Assembly (NCBI RefSeq): GCF_900114835.1
Contig: NZ_FOUJ01000004.1
Coordinates: 1 to 64,000, forward strand
From: Methanolobus profundi
Lineage (GTDB): Archaea > Halobacteriota > Methanosarcinia > Methanosarcinales > Methanosarcinaceae
Direction of reading: 5' to 3'
Length of the DNA: 64,000 bases
Below, one piece after another: positions 51,778 through 60,600 of this stretch. The notes beneath the pieces were generated by a model. It saw only the letters and a program-made list of their open reading frames with translations. It did no database searches and had not been told where the DNA came from. Position numbers and translations under genes: made by a program. Position 1 is the first letter of the stretch, and every line of letters starts with the position of its first letter.

Positions 51778-53312
51778 CACAGGTAATCACCCAGATTATA
51801 TTGACGGGGTTTCACAGAACCATTCTCTTTTTTCTCTTCCTCTGAAGAGGGTTTTTCTTCAGGGAGATCATCAAGAGCTTTTTCTGGAAGCTCTTCCTTA
51901 TCTCCCTCTAAACCTGAGATATTATCAGTATCATGCACCTCTTTCTCATTGACCGACACATCTGATACGGCATCATCAGAAGTATCAGCAACTTCAGCAT
52001 TGTGCTGATCAGGTACATCTTTTCCAGGCAAGGTCTCTTCTACATCATGGTCTACCATGACCTCGACCGGGGACTCTTCACCAATATTATCAACTTCAAT
52101 TTCAGGAATCTCTTCAGACCTATCCGTTTCAACATCCACGGAAGGTACAGGAGTACTAAGGGACTCAACAGGTACGGATACAGAGAAATCGATCTTATCA
52201 AGCAGTTCACCCAGTTTGTTCTCCGCCTCATCACCAACCTTGGTCTTTACAACATGAGGGTCCCTTATGATATCATCAAGCAGCAGACCACCGGAAGTCA
52301 GGTTCATCTTCCTGATCTCTTCCTTGACAACATCATCCGGATCAGAGAAAGAGACATTTAAAGATGGATCTGCAAGCGTATCAACACCTGTACGAAGGTC
52401 CTTTATCCCCGGAACCAGTGCACCTCTTGAAAGAAGGAACCTCTCAACCTCACTGAGGTCCATTTTGGACATAACATCACCGGATAGTTCTACAAAGGCC
52501 ACCTTATCGGTCAGGTCGTATTCCTTTATAGCGGAAAAAACATCATCCAGAGCATTCGAACCTTCTGTGAGAGCAACTGGTATGAAAACAAATTCACGGG
52601 TCGATATTGTCCGTTTACTTATCTCTATGCCACTTTTACCAATAGTGACTATATTATATGACCGGGGCTCACGCTCAGCGGTACTGTTCCTTTCGGTGCT
52701 CCCGGCATATGTGACCCATACATCATCCACTTTTGTGATCTCATACTTGTGATTATCTCCAAGAAGTACAGCATGAATATCGAACGGTATTGAATCGATC
52801 ACTTCTTTGATATCCCATTCACCAAATGCGAATGGTTTTACGAGCTGATGCATCACAAGCAGATTATAACGTGCATCTGTCCCTTTGCCATTGAATGTAG
52901 AATAATCGAACAATGGTATCTTTGTCTTTGCAACACTGTCGATACCATATATTGCCACATCTCCCAGTCGGTAAGGCTCGGCCCCAAGGCGGGTCACAAG
53001 ACCAAGACTACCGTAAAGATCAAGCCATTGGGTACTCTGTTTGCTCTCATGGTTACCAACAATAGCAAGCAAAGGAATACCTGCAGTCTTCAATCTTGAG
53101 AAAAGGCCCATGGCATCAAGAATATCATCAAGTGTAGGGTTCCTGGAATCGAACAGGTCTCCTGCATGAACTACAGCATCCACACTCATATCAATAGCAT
53201 CATCCACCACATTGGAAAAAGCATTGAGAAAATCCTTTCGGCGCACATCACTGTGATACTGCCGATACCCAAGATGCGTATCCCCTGTGTGAAGTATCCT
53301 TATCTCATCCAT
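51777..53312 (-). CDS. mre11: DNA double-strand break repair nuclease Mre11
   Basis: A 511-residue calcineurin-like nuclease. The N-terminal metal motifs are GDTHLGYRQY, VVHAGDLFDSRNPT, IVGNHESK and a GDNHKYE segment. It pairs with Rad50 for end resection. Residues about 370-495 are an acidic, repetitive, probably disordered tail much longer than in compact Mre11 proteins. The final residues QYNLGDYL have the spacing of a PCNA-interacting peptide (Gln, aliphatic at +3, aromatic at +6). The rad50 start overlaps the stop. Confidence 0.96.
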   Translation of the reverse strand: MDEIRILHTGDTHLGYRQYHSDVRRKDFLNAFSNVVDDAIDMSVDAVVHAGDLFDSRNPTLDDILDAMGLFSRLKTAGIPLLAIVGNHESKQSTQWLDLYGSLGLVTRLGAEPYRLGDVAIYGIDSVAKTKIPLFDYSTFNGKGTDARYNLLVMHQLVKPFAFGEWDIKEVIDSIPFDIHAVLLGDNHKYEITKVDDVWVTYAGSTERNSTAEREPRSYNIVTIGKSGIEISKRTISTREFVFIPVALTEGSNALDDVFSAIKEYDLTDKVAFVELSGDVMSKMDLSEVERFLLSRGALVPGIKDLRTGVDTLADPSLNVSFSDPDDVVKEEIRKMNLTSGGLLLDDIIRDPHVVKTKVGDEAENKLGELLDKIDFSVSVPVESLSTPVPSVDVETDRSEEIPEIEVDNIGEESPVEVMVDHDVEETLPGKDVPDQHNAEVADTSDDAVSDVSVNEKEVHDTDNISGLEGDKEELPEKALDDLPEEKPSSEEEKKENGSVKPRQYNLGDYL

Positions 53313-53411
53313 CAGGGATTATCATATGTTTTTGTGATTTTTAATTGTTTGGGGCGGATAGAGAAATAGACATTGCCACAGCCTAATTGTATTGTTTTGA
53401 TATTACAATTC

Positions 53412-53424
53412 TTTTTTATATAAT
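53412..53424 (+). promoter_or_regulatory. Promoter of pilin-like cassette A
   Basis: TCTTTTTTATATA is a strong TATA region 27 to 39 bases before ATG 53451, giving a short leader. The same 12-base core TCTTTTTTATAT precedes cassette B at 58213-58224. Confidence 0.65.
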
Positions 53425-53450
53425 AAATACCTAATAATACAACGGGCATC

Positions 53451-53918
53451 ATGGATAGTAAAGGACAGATCACTATAGATTATCTTATCAGCGTCACTAT
53501 TTTCCTGTTTGCAGTTGCTTTTGTATTCAACTACACTTCAGGCATATTCACACCTTTTATCTCGAATTCTGATGAAGTTACTCTTGTCGCTGACAGGGTC
53601 TCAACAGTCCTTGTAGAAATGACCCTGACCGAAGGAGATGGAAACGTCCCTAACATGGTGAACAGTTCGAAGGTAGATACATTCCTTACAGACCTCAACA
53701 ATAGTTACGAAACAACTATCGATGACCTGGGTATGACCGGCTCATATGTCAGATATGACCTCAATGTAACACTCGAAAATGAGACAGGCATCATCCGTAT
53801 GGCTGGCAAGGAAATGCCATCCGGAGTAAATATCGGACAGACGAAAAGAATAGTTCTTCTCAGATATACCGACACGGGGAACAGAGAGACGGCCATCATG
53901 TCATTCAGGGTGTGGTAA
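53451..53918 (+). CDS. Pilin-like protein A1, GQITIDYL type
   Basis: A 155-residue protein starting MDSKGQITIDYLISVTIF. A short charged leader ending in Gly is followed by Gln and a long hydrophobic helix, as in archaeal type IV pilin-like proteins cut by a prepilin peptidase. The soluble part is about 120 residues, beta-rich with several N-glycosylation sequons. It is collinear with B1 (58249), whose N terminus SGQIAVDFLLGIS is equivalent; the B1 body is twice as long. Both end in an F/VEV or SFRVW-type strand. First gene of cassette A. Confidence 0.7.
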   Translation: MDSKGQITIDYLISVTIFLFAVAFVFNYTSGIFTPFISNSDEVTLVADRVSTVLVEMTLTEGDGNVPNMVNSSKVDTFLTDLNNSYETTIDDLGMTGSYVRYDLNVTLENETGIIRMAGKEMPSGVNIGQTKRIVLLRYTDTGNRETAIMSFRVW

Positions 53919-53919
53919 C

Positions 53920-54534
53920 ATGGTCATATGGATATTCCCGGATGAAATGGATACACACGGCCAGATGCATTCCCTGGAAGCATTGATGGCATCACTGATA
54001 ATGATCGGAATAATAGTCTTCGCAGTAGAGGCTACTTCTCTGACACCCCTTACATCATCAACTGCAAATGCACACATAGAGGCACAATTGCAGACAATGG
54101 GACAGGATATGTTGAATACATTGTCCTACACAGGTCACGAGCATAACTCTGATCTTAAGAATGACATACTGAACTGGAACGGGACAGAATATGTGTGGAA
54201 CGGGACAGGATACGACTCAAGAGACTCCAATAATATTACACTGGTGAACAGTTCACTTGGAGAGATATTTGAATTCATAGCTATCCCAAGAGGAATTGCC
54301 CACAATGTCCATTTCACATGGGTCAATGAGAATGGAATTACCATTTCCAGACCTTACATCTATAATGGGGACCCATCTGACAATGCGGTGATAGTTTCAA
54401 AGAAGGTTGTGCTTTCCGATTACGAAGTTGGGAACACATCGACCTTCATAGTAGATACAGGCATACCAGATGCAGATAATAGTAGCGAATTCTACAACAT
54501 AGTCAACGTCAAGATGACACTCTGGAGAATGTGA
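53920..54534 (+). CDS. Pilin-like protein A2, HGQMHSLEA type
   Basis: A 204-residue protein; the likely functional N terminus is MDTHGQMHSLEALMAS (from ATG 53947), a Gly-Gln prepilin-like site before a hydrophobic helix. The body has sequons (NGTEY, NGTGY, NNITLV) and a segment HNVHFTWVNENGI. The end NIVNVKMTLWRM matches RVVEVRMTTWKV of B2 (59202), showing homology over the whole length. It starts two bases after A1. Cell-surface subunit role inferred. Confidence 0.65.
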   Translation: MVIWIFPDEMDTHGQMHSLEALMASLIMIGIIVFAVEATSLTPLTSSTANAHIEAQLQTMGQDMLNTLSYTGHEHNSDLKNDILNWNGTEYVWNGTGYDSRDSNNITLVNSSLGEIFEFIAIPRGIAHNVHFTWVNENGITISRPYIYNGDPSDNAVIVSKKVVLSDYEVGNTSTFIVDTGIPDADNSSEFYNIVNVKMTLWRM

Positions 54535-54554
54535 GAGAACTGGGGCGTGAAACA

Positions 54555-55409
54555 ATGAAAAGGTTCGATGATAGTGCACAGTTACTTATCCTTGCAGGAT
54601 TTGCAGTGGGCGTAGGCATTGTAGTTCTTACCATAATGCTGAACAATGTGATATATGCCAGCAACATCGCATCTGAATCAAGCATTGATACTTCACGCAA
54701 CGATATCGAGAATGCCATCAGTATGACCACAGAAGCATATGAAGATGCATACAGATCGGCAACAGAGGCAGGACCCTTCAATAATACTATTTTTGAACAA
54801 TATCTGAACGGATACGAGGAAATGGCAGCAAGGAACTATGCCATAGCAGGCCTTACATTCAACCTTGATAATAACACACTGCATGAAGCATATATGACAA
54901 AGAACGGACTTTTCGATGGCGAAGATGACTGGACCATCGTCAGGAACGTCAATACAACGGATGTTTTCCTTTTCGAGGTCAACGATACCTCTACGCTTGG
55001 GAACAGTTCCAACAGTTTCATGATCACGATAACTAACAGCACAGGACTTCTATGGTCTGTGGAACTGTACAATTCCAGTGGGAATATAAATATCACCGTA
55101 ACCGACCAGTCATCTGTTATTGAACAACACGTTGCCACCTCACAGATCAATGTGACAGGGGACATGAAAGATTATACCGTCCCAGCATCTTTCCAATTCG
55201 ATTCCCATACGTCAGGAAATGACTATTCAATAAACATCGTCAATGGAAGCAATGTCATTGCTTACTGCACTTTAAATGGCACTCTTACTACCGGGGAGCC
55301 TTTCACTTTTGCAAGATATTTCGTAGCTAAACCCACGATCACAATGCATTCCAGGGAGATGAGCATAACACGCGAAATCCCAACATCCTTACCAGGGAGG
55401 GTATCATGA
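54555..55409 (+). CDS. Pilin-like protein A3
   Basis: A 284-residue protein beginning MKRFDDSAQLLILAGFAVGVGIVVL: a short polar leader and one membrane helix, then a large beta-rich extracellular region with many sequons (NNTIFE, DNNTLH, NSTGLL, NGSNVI). ATG 54555 has GGGGCGTGAAACA before it, so I prefer it to the upstream ATG at 54531. The position matches B3 (59711), whose NGQWIILSGLVISLI N terminus is the counterpart. It overlaps A4 by ATGA. Confidence 0.65.
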   Translation: MKRFDDSAQLLILAGFAVGVGIVVLTIMLNNVIYASNIASESSIDTSRNDIENAISMTTEAYEDAYRSATEAGPFNNTIFEQYLNGYEEMAARNYAIAGLTFNLDNNTLHEAYMTKNGLFDGEDDWTIVRNVNTTDVFLFEVNDTSTLGNSSNSFMITITNSTGLLWSVELYNSSGNINITVTDQSSVIEQHVATSQINVTGDMKDYTVPASFQFDSHTSGNDYSINIVNGSNVIAYCTLNGTLTTGEPFTFARYFVAKPTITMHSREMSITREIPTSLPGRVS

Positions 55410-55885
55410 AATTACGTAACCTGAATGAGGACGATAATGCAGTATCGATAACAATAGGATTCATACTTACATTTTCGATAACTGTGATAATACTTGTAAC
55501 TATACTCAGCTCGTTCTATTCTCTTATGGACAGAGCAGAACAGACCGTTATGCGAGATGAGTTCGAGATACATGGAAATGATATTGCAGTTCGTATCGCA
55601 ACCATCGACACCATGATCGGAACTGCGACCAATGCAGGCTCTGACGTAGGAGAGCTCAGATATGAGCTGTCGCTTCCCGAGCGAATAGCGGGGAAAACAT
55701 ATTCCATAGAGATCGTTAACAGCAGCAAAGGTATCGTCTTTATGTCAGAGGAAAGGGAAGAAACAAAGATCATTGTCCCATACTACACCAAGAATACGGT
55801 GGTCCATTCAACTACATTACATAGCCCGAAGGGAGAGTACATTATCAGGTACGACCCCGGCGCTAATGCCATAATAATATCCTGA
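55406..55885 (+). CDS. Pilin-like protein A4
   Basis: A 159-residue protein: a short acidic leader NLNEDDNAVSIT, a hydrophobic helix (about 15-35), then about 120 residues. The segment LRYELSLPERIAGKTYSIEI corresponds to IETEYRIPEKVGKETYIINA in B4 (60163), and both have a final region rich in Ser/Tyr/Ile. Its ATG overlaps the A3 stop. No catalytic motif is seen; a minor subunit of a surface filament is likely. Confidence 0.65.
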   Translation: MKLRNLNEDDNAVSITIGFILTFSITVIILVTILSSFYSLMDRAEQTVMRDEFEIHGNDIAVRIATIDTMIGTATNAGSDVGELRYELSLPERIAGKTYSIEIVNSSKGIVFMSEEREETKIIVPYYTKNTVVHSTTLHSPKGEYIIRYDPGANAIIIS

Positions 55886-55896
55886 GGGAAAGGAAA

Positions 55897-56673
55897 ATGA
55901 CAGGAAGATATAAAATATTCACTTCAGATGATGCTGTATCAGAAGTTGTCGATTTCAGTATCACCCTTGGAATAATGCTCCTGGCAATAAGCATCATAGG
56001 CCTGGTGGGCTATCCTCTTATCGAACACATGAAGGAATCAGGACATATAGAGAATATCAAGCAGAGCTTTTCCGTTCTTACCCCTAACATGAACAAGATC
56101 GTCTCGGGCAAGGCCCCTTCACAATCCGTAGAACTGAAGATGTATGGAGGAGGCGTGTTCATCACAGGAAGCAGTTATATGAACATCACCATGGACAAGT
56201 GGAATGACTCCTCGTCCTCAATTGATACTATTTCCTTCGAAAGACAATTGCGTATGATACAGAATGACTACAAGTATACGACAATAGCCTATGAGAATAC
56301 AGGTGCATGGGCAAGATATCCCCCTGGCGGATCGGTCATGGTAACAAAACCGATGTTCGCATATGACGACAGTTCAATGATCATCCCCATGGTGACCATC
56401 ACAGGAACAAAAGGGATCTCTGGTTCCGGGCTTATCAGAGTTATCTCAGAGGGCGGACAGCTCGCAGTAGAAAAATACGAGAATGTATCCAGGGTCCGGA
56501 TCGAGATATCCAGTGAATATTATGATGCATGGGCAAGATATCTGGACAATTCCGTAGGCATGCAGATGATCGATCTTAATTCAAGCAGCAGGACCGCGAT
56601 CATGGAAAAGAACTACAGCCAGAATATCGATGTTTTCGTAACAGTATCGCCAATGAGTGTGACCGTAGAGTGA
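55897..56673 (+). CDS. Pilin-like protein A5
   Basis: A 258-residue protein with leader TSDDAVSEVVDFSI, a hydrophobic helix (about 18-42), and FSVLTPNMNKIVSGKAPSQS. A strand block AWARYPPGGSVMVTKPMF and a later ISSEYYDAWARYLDN follow. These blocks recur in A6 (GGGVWSRYPNGRSVMISPPEF, SEFYNAWADYANS) and in B5 (GGVFKSYPPDSTVMVSQPPI, SPYAPRWAEYLED). A5, A6 and B5 are therefore one family. It lies 11 bases after A4. Confidence 0.7.
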   Translation: MTGRYKIFTSDDAVSEVVDFSITLGIMLLAISIIGLVGYPLIEHMKESGHIENIKQSFSVLTPNMNKIVSGKAPSQSVELKMYGGGVFITGSSYMNITMDKWNDSSSSIDTISFERQLRMIQNDYKYTTIAYENTGAWARYPPGGSVMVTKPMFAYDDSSMIIPMVTITGTKGISGSGLIRVISEGGQLAVEKYENVSRVRIEISSEYYDAWARYLDNSVGMQMIDLNSSSRTAIMEKNYSQNIDVFVTVSPMSVTVE

Positions 56674-56699
56674 ACAATATAATTTAAAGGTGTTATATC

Positions 56700-58151
56700 A
56701 TGAAAAACTTCATAGGATCAGAAAAAGCTGTCTCTGCAGTAGTAGGAGTAATAGTGATACTTGCACTTACGATCACATCGATCAGCGTGATCTTCCTGTA
56801 TGGTGTTCCAACTATATACAAGATGGAAGATATGGCAAATGCCCAGAAAGTGGAGCAGGCCTTCACGGTATTCGACTCAAGGACCAGTAAGGTGGCTTTA
56901 GGTGAGTCACCAAGTCAGACCACATCATTCTCAATGATGGATGGGGACATACAGGTGAACGGGAATAATGCATCATACGAAGAGAGTAAGATCGTTGTTA
57001 TTTCTGTTGATATAGATGCCGCATGGTACAATAGTTTCAAACAGAAAAGATACAGATGGGAGGGGTGGAAGAACTACACCAGTAATCCCGGTATGAACGA
57101 GTTCAATTCTTCAATGGGAAGTATTGTTTTCACCAATGATGACAGGGTCATCGGTTATGAGGGTGGAGGAGTATGGTCCAGATACCCTAATGGAAGATCA
57201 GTGATGATCTCACCTCCTGAATTCCACTATAATGGAGAAACTCTTACCCTGCCAATAATGAGAATTGAAGGAGATGCTGCATCTGGTGGAGTATCTGATG
57301 TCGCAGTAACGATCAGCTCAGACAATATGCCTACCATAATGTATCCGGACCCTGCAACTGATTCCAGAAGAACGAATCCTCTTACATCGGATAAGGTCAT
57401 CATTTACATCAAGAGCGAGTTCTATAATGCCTGGGCAGATTACGCAAATTCCCTTGCATATGCCAGTGCTGTAACAGATGACACAAACAAGACAGCAGTC
57501 ATAGAACTTGAAGTTATTCCTGCAATGGGTAAGGACACTCTTAAAACTGCTTTCAAGATCGGTGCTGTCAATCAGGATAATCCGGCACCCATATACAATT
57601 TCTCATTCGACCTCGAAGCAAGGGCATCACAAGGTTTGAACCCGAGTAACTACCAGATCACTGCCACCTCAGGAACAAAGACACTGACCTATACACTTGC
57701 AAAGAAAGGTGGTGCCAACCAGCTTGAAATAGGAGTTATCTATGAGGATGTTGCCCCGGGCGGAGGAATTGAAACATGGGAAGGTAATACTGAATTTCCC
57801 GTAAGTGGCACGAAAGAAGACCAATCTGCAAATGTGGACCTGCTTTCAACAACATTGACCCTGGAATATGAAGAGAGCAGCGATTTCTCATGGGCGAACA
57901 ATACATCGATCAGTATAACTCCTGATATTGAATACACCGGTGGGGAAGATGTTGCATTATATGATCTGACACAACATTACCTGAAACTTCTGACGATGGA
58001 AGGATCTGTTGTGTTCAACCTGCAGCAACCAGGAAATTCCGATCCAGTGGACTATGATGAATCAACCCTTACTTTGTACTATGATGGAATGCCTGGAAGT
58101 ATCACTTATCTTCATGTGAGCAGAAATGACCTTGTAGCGACATTGAACTAA
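56700..58151 (+). CDS. Pilin-like protein A6 with additional C-terminal domain
   Basis: A 483-residue member of the A5/B5 family. N terminus GSEKAVSAVVGVIVILALTI, close to archaeal pilins and flagellins that start with AVSxVIG. The conserved core reaches about residue 275. The extra C-terminal 200 residues (FDLEARASQGLNPSNYQITA and LTLEYEESSDFSWANN) have no counterpart in A5 or B5. It is the last gene of cassette A, 26 bases after A5 with GGTGTTATATC before the ATG, followed by a new promoter at 58213. Confidence 0.7.
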   Translation: MKNFIGSEKAVSAVVGVIVILALTITSISVIFLYGVPTIYKMEDMANAQKVEQAFTVFDSRTSKVALGESPSQTTSFSMMDGDIQVNGNNASYEESKIVVISVDIDAAWYNSFKQKRYRWEGWKNYTSNPGMNEFNSSMGSIVFTNDDRVIGYEGGGVWSRYPNGRSVMISPPEFHYNGETLTLPIMRIEGDAASGGVSDVAVTISSDNMPTIMYPDPATDSRRTNPLTSDKVIIYIKSEFYNAWADYANSLAYASAVTDDTNKTAVIELEVIPAMGKDTLKTAFKIGAVNQDNPAPIYNFSFDLEARASQGLNPSNYQITATSGTKTLTYTLAKKGGANQLEIGVIYEDVAPGGGIETWEGNTEFPVSGTKEDQSANVDLLSTTLTLEYEESSDFSWANNTSISITPDIEYTGGEDVALYDLTQHYLKLLTMEGSVVFNLQQPGNSDPVDYDESTLTLYYDGMPGSITYLHVSRNDLVATLN

Positions 58152-58212
58152 GACTGTACTATAATCAGTAAGACCTCTCTGTGTAACAAAATATCACTCA
58201 TATTTAACAAAT

Positions 58213-58224
58213 CTTTTTTATATT
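58213..58224 (+). promoter_or_regulatory. Promoter of pilin-like cassette B
   Basis: TCTTTTTTATAT, identical over 12 bases to the core of the cassette A promoter. It lies 25 to 36 bases before ATG 58249, so the mRNA should be nearly leaderless. Confidence 0.65.
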
Positions 58225-58248
58225 GAGATGGTCATATATACAGACTGA

Positions 58249-59205
58249 ATGAAAGATGAGAGCGGACAGATAGCCGTTGATTTCCTGTTGGGCATATCCC
58301 TGGTCCTCATTGCTCTTTCTTTCACAATGCAGTTCGTCCCAGGGCTTTTTACGTCAGGTTCAGCAGGGGAGAGTAGTTTAGACTATACAGCTTACCGCAC
58401 AGCCACGATCCTTGTAGAGGACACTGGCTGGTGGGAGCACAGCACCGGGAATGGAACTGACTGGGAGACACACACCTCTGATCTGATGAGGATCGGCCTT
58501 GCTGTTGACGATGAACCGGGAACAAGGCTCACCAACGTACCCAACCTCATCTCAAAAGATAAGATCGGACAGTTCATGCTACTTGATGAAAGCATTATGG
58601 TCGAGGTGCTCGGATTATACAATAATGTTGATGGGTCGCGTTTTGCCTACGGGTACAATATATCGATCACAAAGAAAGGAGCAATCATTAACGTCAATAA
58701 CACGGCCATTACCCGTGGAACAACAGTCCCGGACGACCAGGAGATCGCAAAGATCTCAAGGATAGTACTGATAGAACATGGAACAACTGCTGTCCTTAAA
58801 GGAGATAGTATTACCAGTTCATCCTCATCAAAGGCAACTGTTAACATAACAGGACCTTTTGAAGAGAACATAACAATACAGCTCCAGAATTTAAATATCA
58901 GTGGAGTAGGTCCTGCTTTTGTGAATGCCAGCCTTGACGGAGCAATACTGACACAACCTGCTGATATGACCATCTACAGACTGGAAGGATGGGATCATTC
59001 ACCATTTAGTGGAAGCCTGAACGGTACAGATGTGATCTGTTTTAACATCGACAACTCACTTTTCAATATGGGTACTGAATACAGGATCGACCTGGAGTTC
59101 AGTAACGTTACATTCAACAATACAGGAACATCTTTTGTAAATTACAATAATATCAGCAGCCCGCTCTACGAACCTGCTTACCTCACAGTGGAGGTGTGGC
59201 AATGA
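58249..59205 (+). CDS. Pilin-like protein B1, GQIAVDFL type
   Basis: A 318-residue counterpart of A1 with the same N-terminal block (KDESGQIAVDFLLGISLVLI) and following hydrophobic helix. The extracellular part of about 280 residues includes TILVEDTGWWEHSTGNGTDW and several sequons (NISI, NITGPF, NITIQL, NASL). It is longer than A1 by about 160 residues. The stop overlaps the ATG of B2 (ATGA at 59202-59205). Confidence 0.7.
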   Translation: MKDESGQIAVDFLLGISLVLIALSFTMQFVPGLFTSGSAGESSLDYTAYRTATILVEDTGWWEHSTGNGTDWETHTSDLMRIGLAVDDEPGTRLTNVPNLISKDKIGQFMLLDESIMVEVLGLYNNVDGSRFAYGYNISITKKGAIINVNNTAITRGTTVPDDQEIAKISRIVLIEHGTTAVLKGDSITSSSSSKATVNITGPFEENITIQLQNLNISGVGPAFVNASLDGAILTQPADMTIYRLEGWDHSPFSGSLNGTDVICFNIDNSLFNMGTEYRIDLEFSNVTFNNTGTSFVNYNNISSPLYEPAYLTVEVWQ

Positions 59206-59714
59206 ACGAGAAGGGGCAGTTGCATACCCTGGAAGGACTGGCAGCAGCTCTGATGATAACGATGACAGTGCTTGTGATATCACAAAGTACCATGATGGTA
59301 ACCCCACAGAATGAGCTGGCTGTGAACGTCCATCTTGAGCAGCTCAGTTCAGATGCTCTTGCGGTCATTGATACCGCAGACTCCGGTTCAGTAGAACATG
59401 ACCTTACAGAATGTGTTTCAAGCTGGAACATGATGGAAGCAACATATCCTGCAAGTAGCCTCTGTGATCTTGATGATGAACTTTCTTACCTGTTGCCTGG
59501 TGTACTGTACAACATCGAACTTGCGTACTTCAAGGACCAGAACCTCAATGTGAAGAAGGTTATAATCAATGGTCCACCCGGTGAGAACTCTGTTGTTGTA
59601 AGGAGATTTGTAACAATTACCAACGAGACAGTAAATGATGCCGGAGGTGGCTGGAACCTGAAAGAAGATGAATTGAGGGTCGTAGAAGTGAGGATGACAA
59701 CATGGAAAGTATGA
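59202..59714 (+). CDS. Pilin-like protein B2, KGQLHTLEG type
   Basis: A 170-residue protein starting MNEKGQLHTLEGLAAALMIT after GAGGTGTGGCA. It has a Gly-Gln prepilin-like site and a hydrophobic helix. The extracellular part of about 140 residues ends RVVEVRMTTWKV, homologous to the end of A2. The start overlaps the B1 stop and its own stop overlaps the ATG of B3: the cassette is translationally coupled. Confidence 0.68.
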   Translation: MNEKGQLHTLEGLAAALMITMTVLVISQSTMMVTPQNELAVNVHLEQLSSDALAVIDTADSGSVEHDLTECVSSWNMMEATYPASSLCDLDDELSYLLPGVLYNIELAYFKDQNLNVKKVIINGPPGENSVVVRRFVTITNETVNDAGGGWNLKEDELRVVEVRMTTWKV

Positions 59715-60166
59715 AAGATAATACGAACGGACAATGGATCATTCTTTCTGGACTAGTCATATCACTTATACTTATAGGACTTGCCACCCTGGCCAACCAG
59801 GCAGTTATAGCAGGATATCATTCATCCAATGCCGCTCTTGAGTTTCCCAAAGAGAGCATCAGGGAACTAAATTCACATACCAGGGACAATGCAAGGATAA
59901 TAAAGGACCTCACACTCCATATCAACAGCACCAGTAATGATACTGTACCGTTTATCTATGAAGGTCTTTTCAAAAATTATAGTGAACAGATAGAGGGCCT
60001 TTATGCACTCCATGGGGAAACCGCAGACCTTACACTGGTATCTGTTAATTCCACTAATGGAACGGTCAACACATCTGACATCGACATGATATTTGTCAAT
60101 ATCACATATTTCGACGGTAACACATACTATTCTTCAAGACCCGAGATAATCGAGGTGAATGAATGA
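59711..60166 (+). CDS. Pilin-like protein B3
   Basis: A 151-residue protein MKDNTNGQWIILSGLVISLI with one N-terminal membrane helix and an extracellular domain with sequons (NSTSND, NYSEQI, NSTNGT). It holds the third cassette position like A3 and is about half its length. The ATGA overlap with B2 favours ATG 59711 over the upstream ATG at 59702. Confidence 0.62.
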   Translation: MKDNTNGQWIILSGLVISLILIGLATLANQAVIAGYHSSNAALEFPKESIRELNSHTRDNARIIKDLTLHINSTSNDTVPFIYEGLFKNYSEQIEGLYALHGETADLTLVSVNSTNGTVNTSDIDMIFVNITYFDGNTYYSSRPEIIEVNE

Positions 60167-60600
60167 AGATGCTCAAAGATGAGTCCGGAAGTTCACTACT
60201 ATTCGAATACATATTGTTCTCCCTGATATGCATTGGCTTTTTCATGGTAGTGAGTATCAATTCCAATGAGATCTTCATCCAGAGACCAAATGAGGTTGTA
60301 ATGGAGGATGAGATGAGCGATATAGGGAATATGATGAGCACACTGATCACTGACATATATCTGATACTTCCAGATAACGGTAAAATAGAAACAGAGTACA
60401 GGATCCCTGAGAAAGTTGGAAAAGAGACGTACATCATCAACGCGGATATCGCTTATACGGACCAGATAATAGAAGTGGTCTCATCATCAGGAAAGACAGT
60501 AAGGGTGACCATCGGCGGGATCGCTACTACAATGCCTATCAACGGAACGGTCTCAAGCAGTTCCACATACCACATGATCAGTTATGATTCAACAAGATAG
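60163..60600 (+). CDS. Pilin-like protein B4
   Basis: A 145-residue protein: KDESGSSLLFEYILFSLICIG leader and helix, then a short domain with IETEYRIPEKVGKETYIINA as in A4. GAGGTGA precedes the ATG, which overlaps the B3 stop. Its last 17 bases overlap B5. Confidence 0.65.
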   Translation: MKMLKDESGSSLLFEYILFSLICIGFFMVVSINSNEIFIQRPNEVVMEDEMSDIGNMMSTLITDIYLILPDNGKIETEYRIPEKVGKETYIINADIAYTDQIIEVVSSSGKTVRVTIGGIATTMPINGTVSSSSTYHMISYDSTR

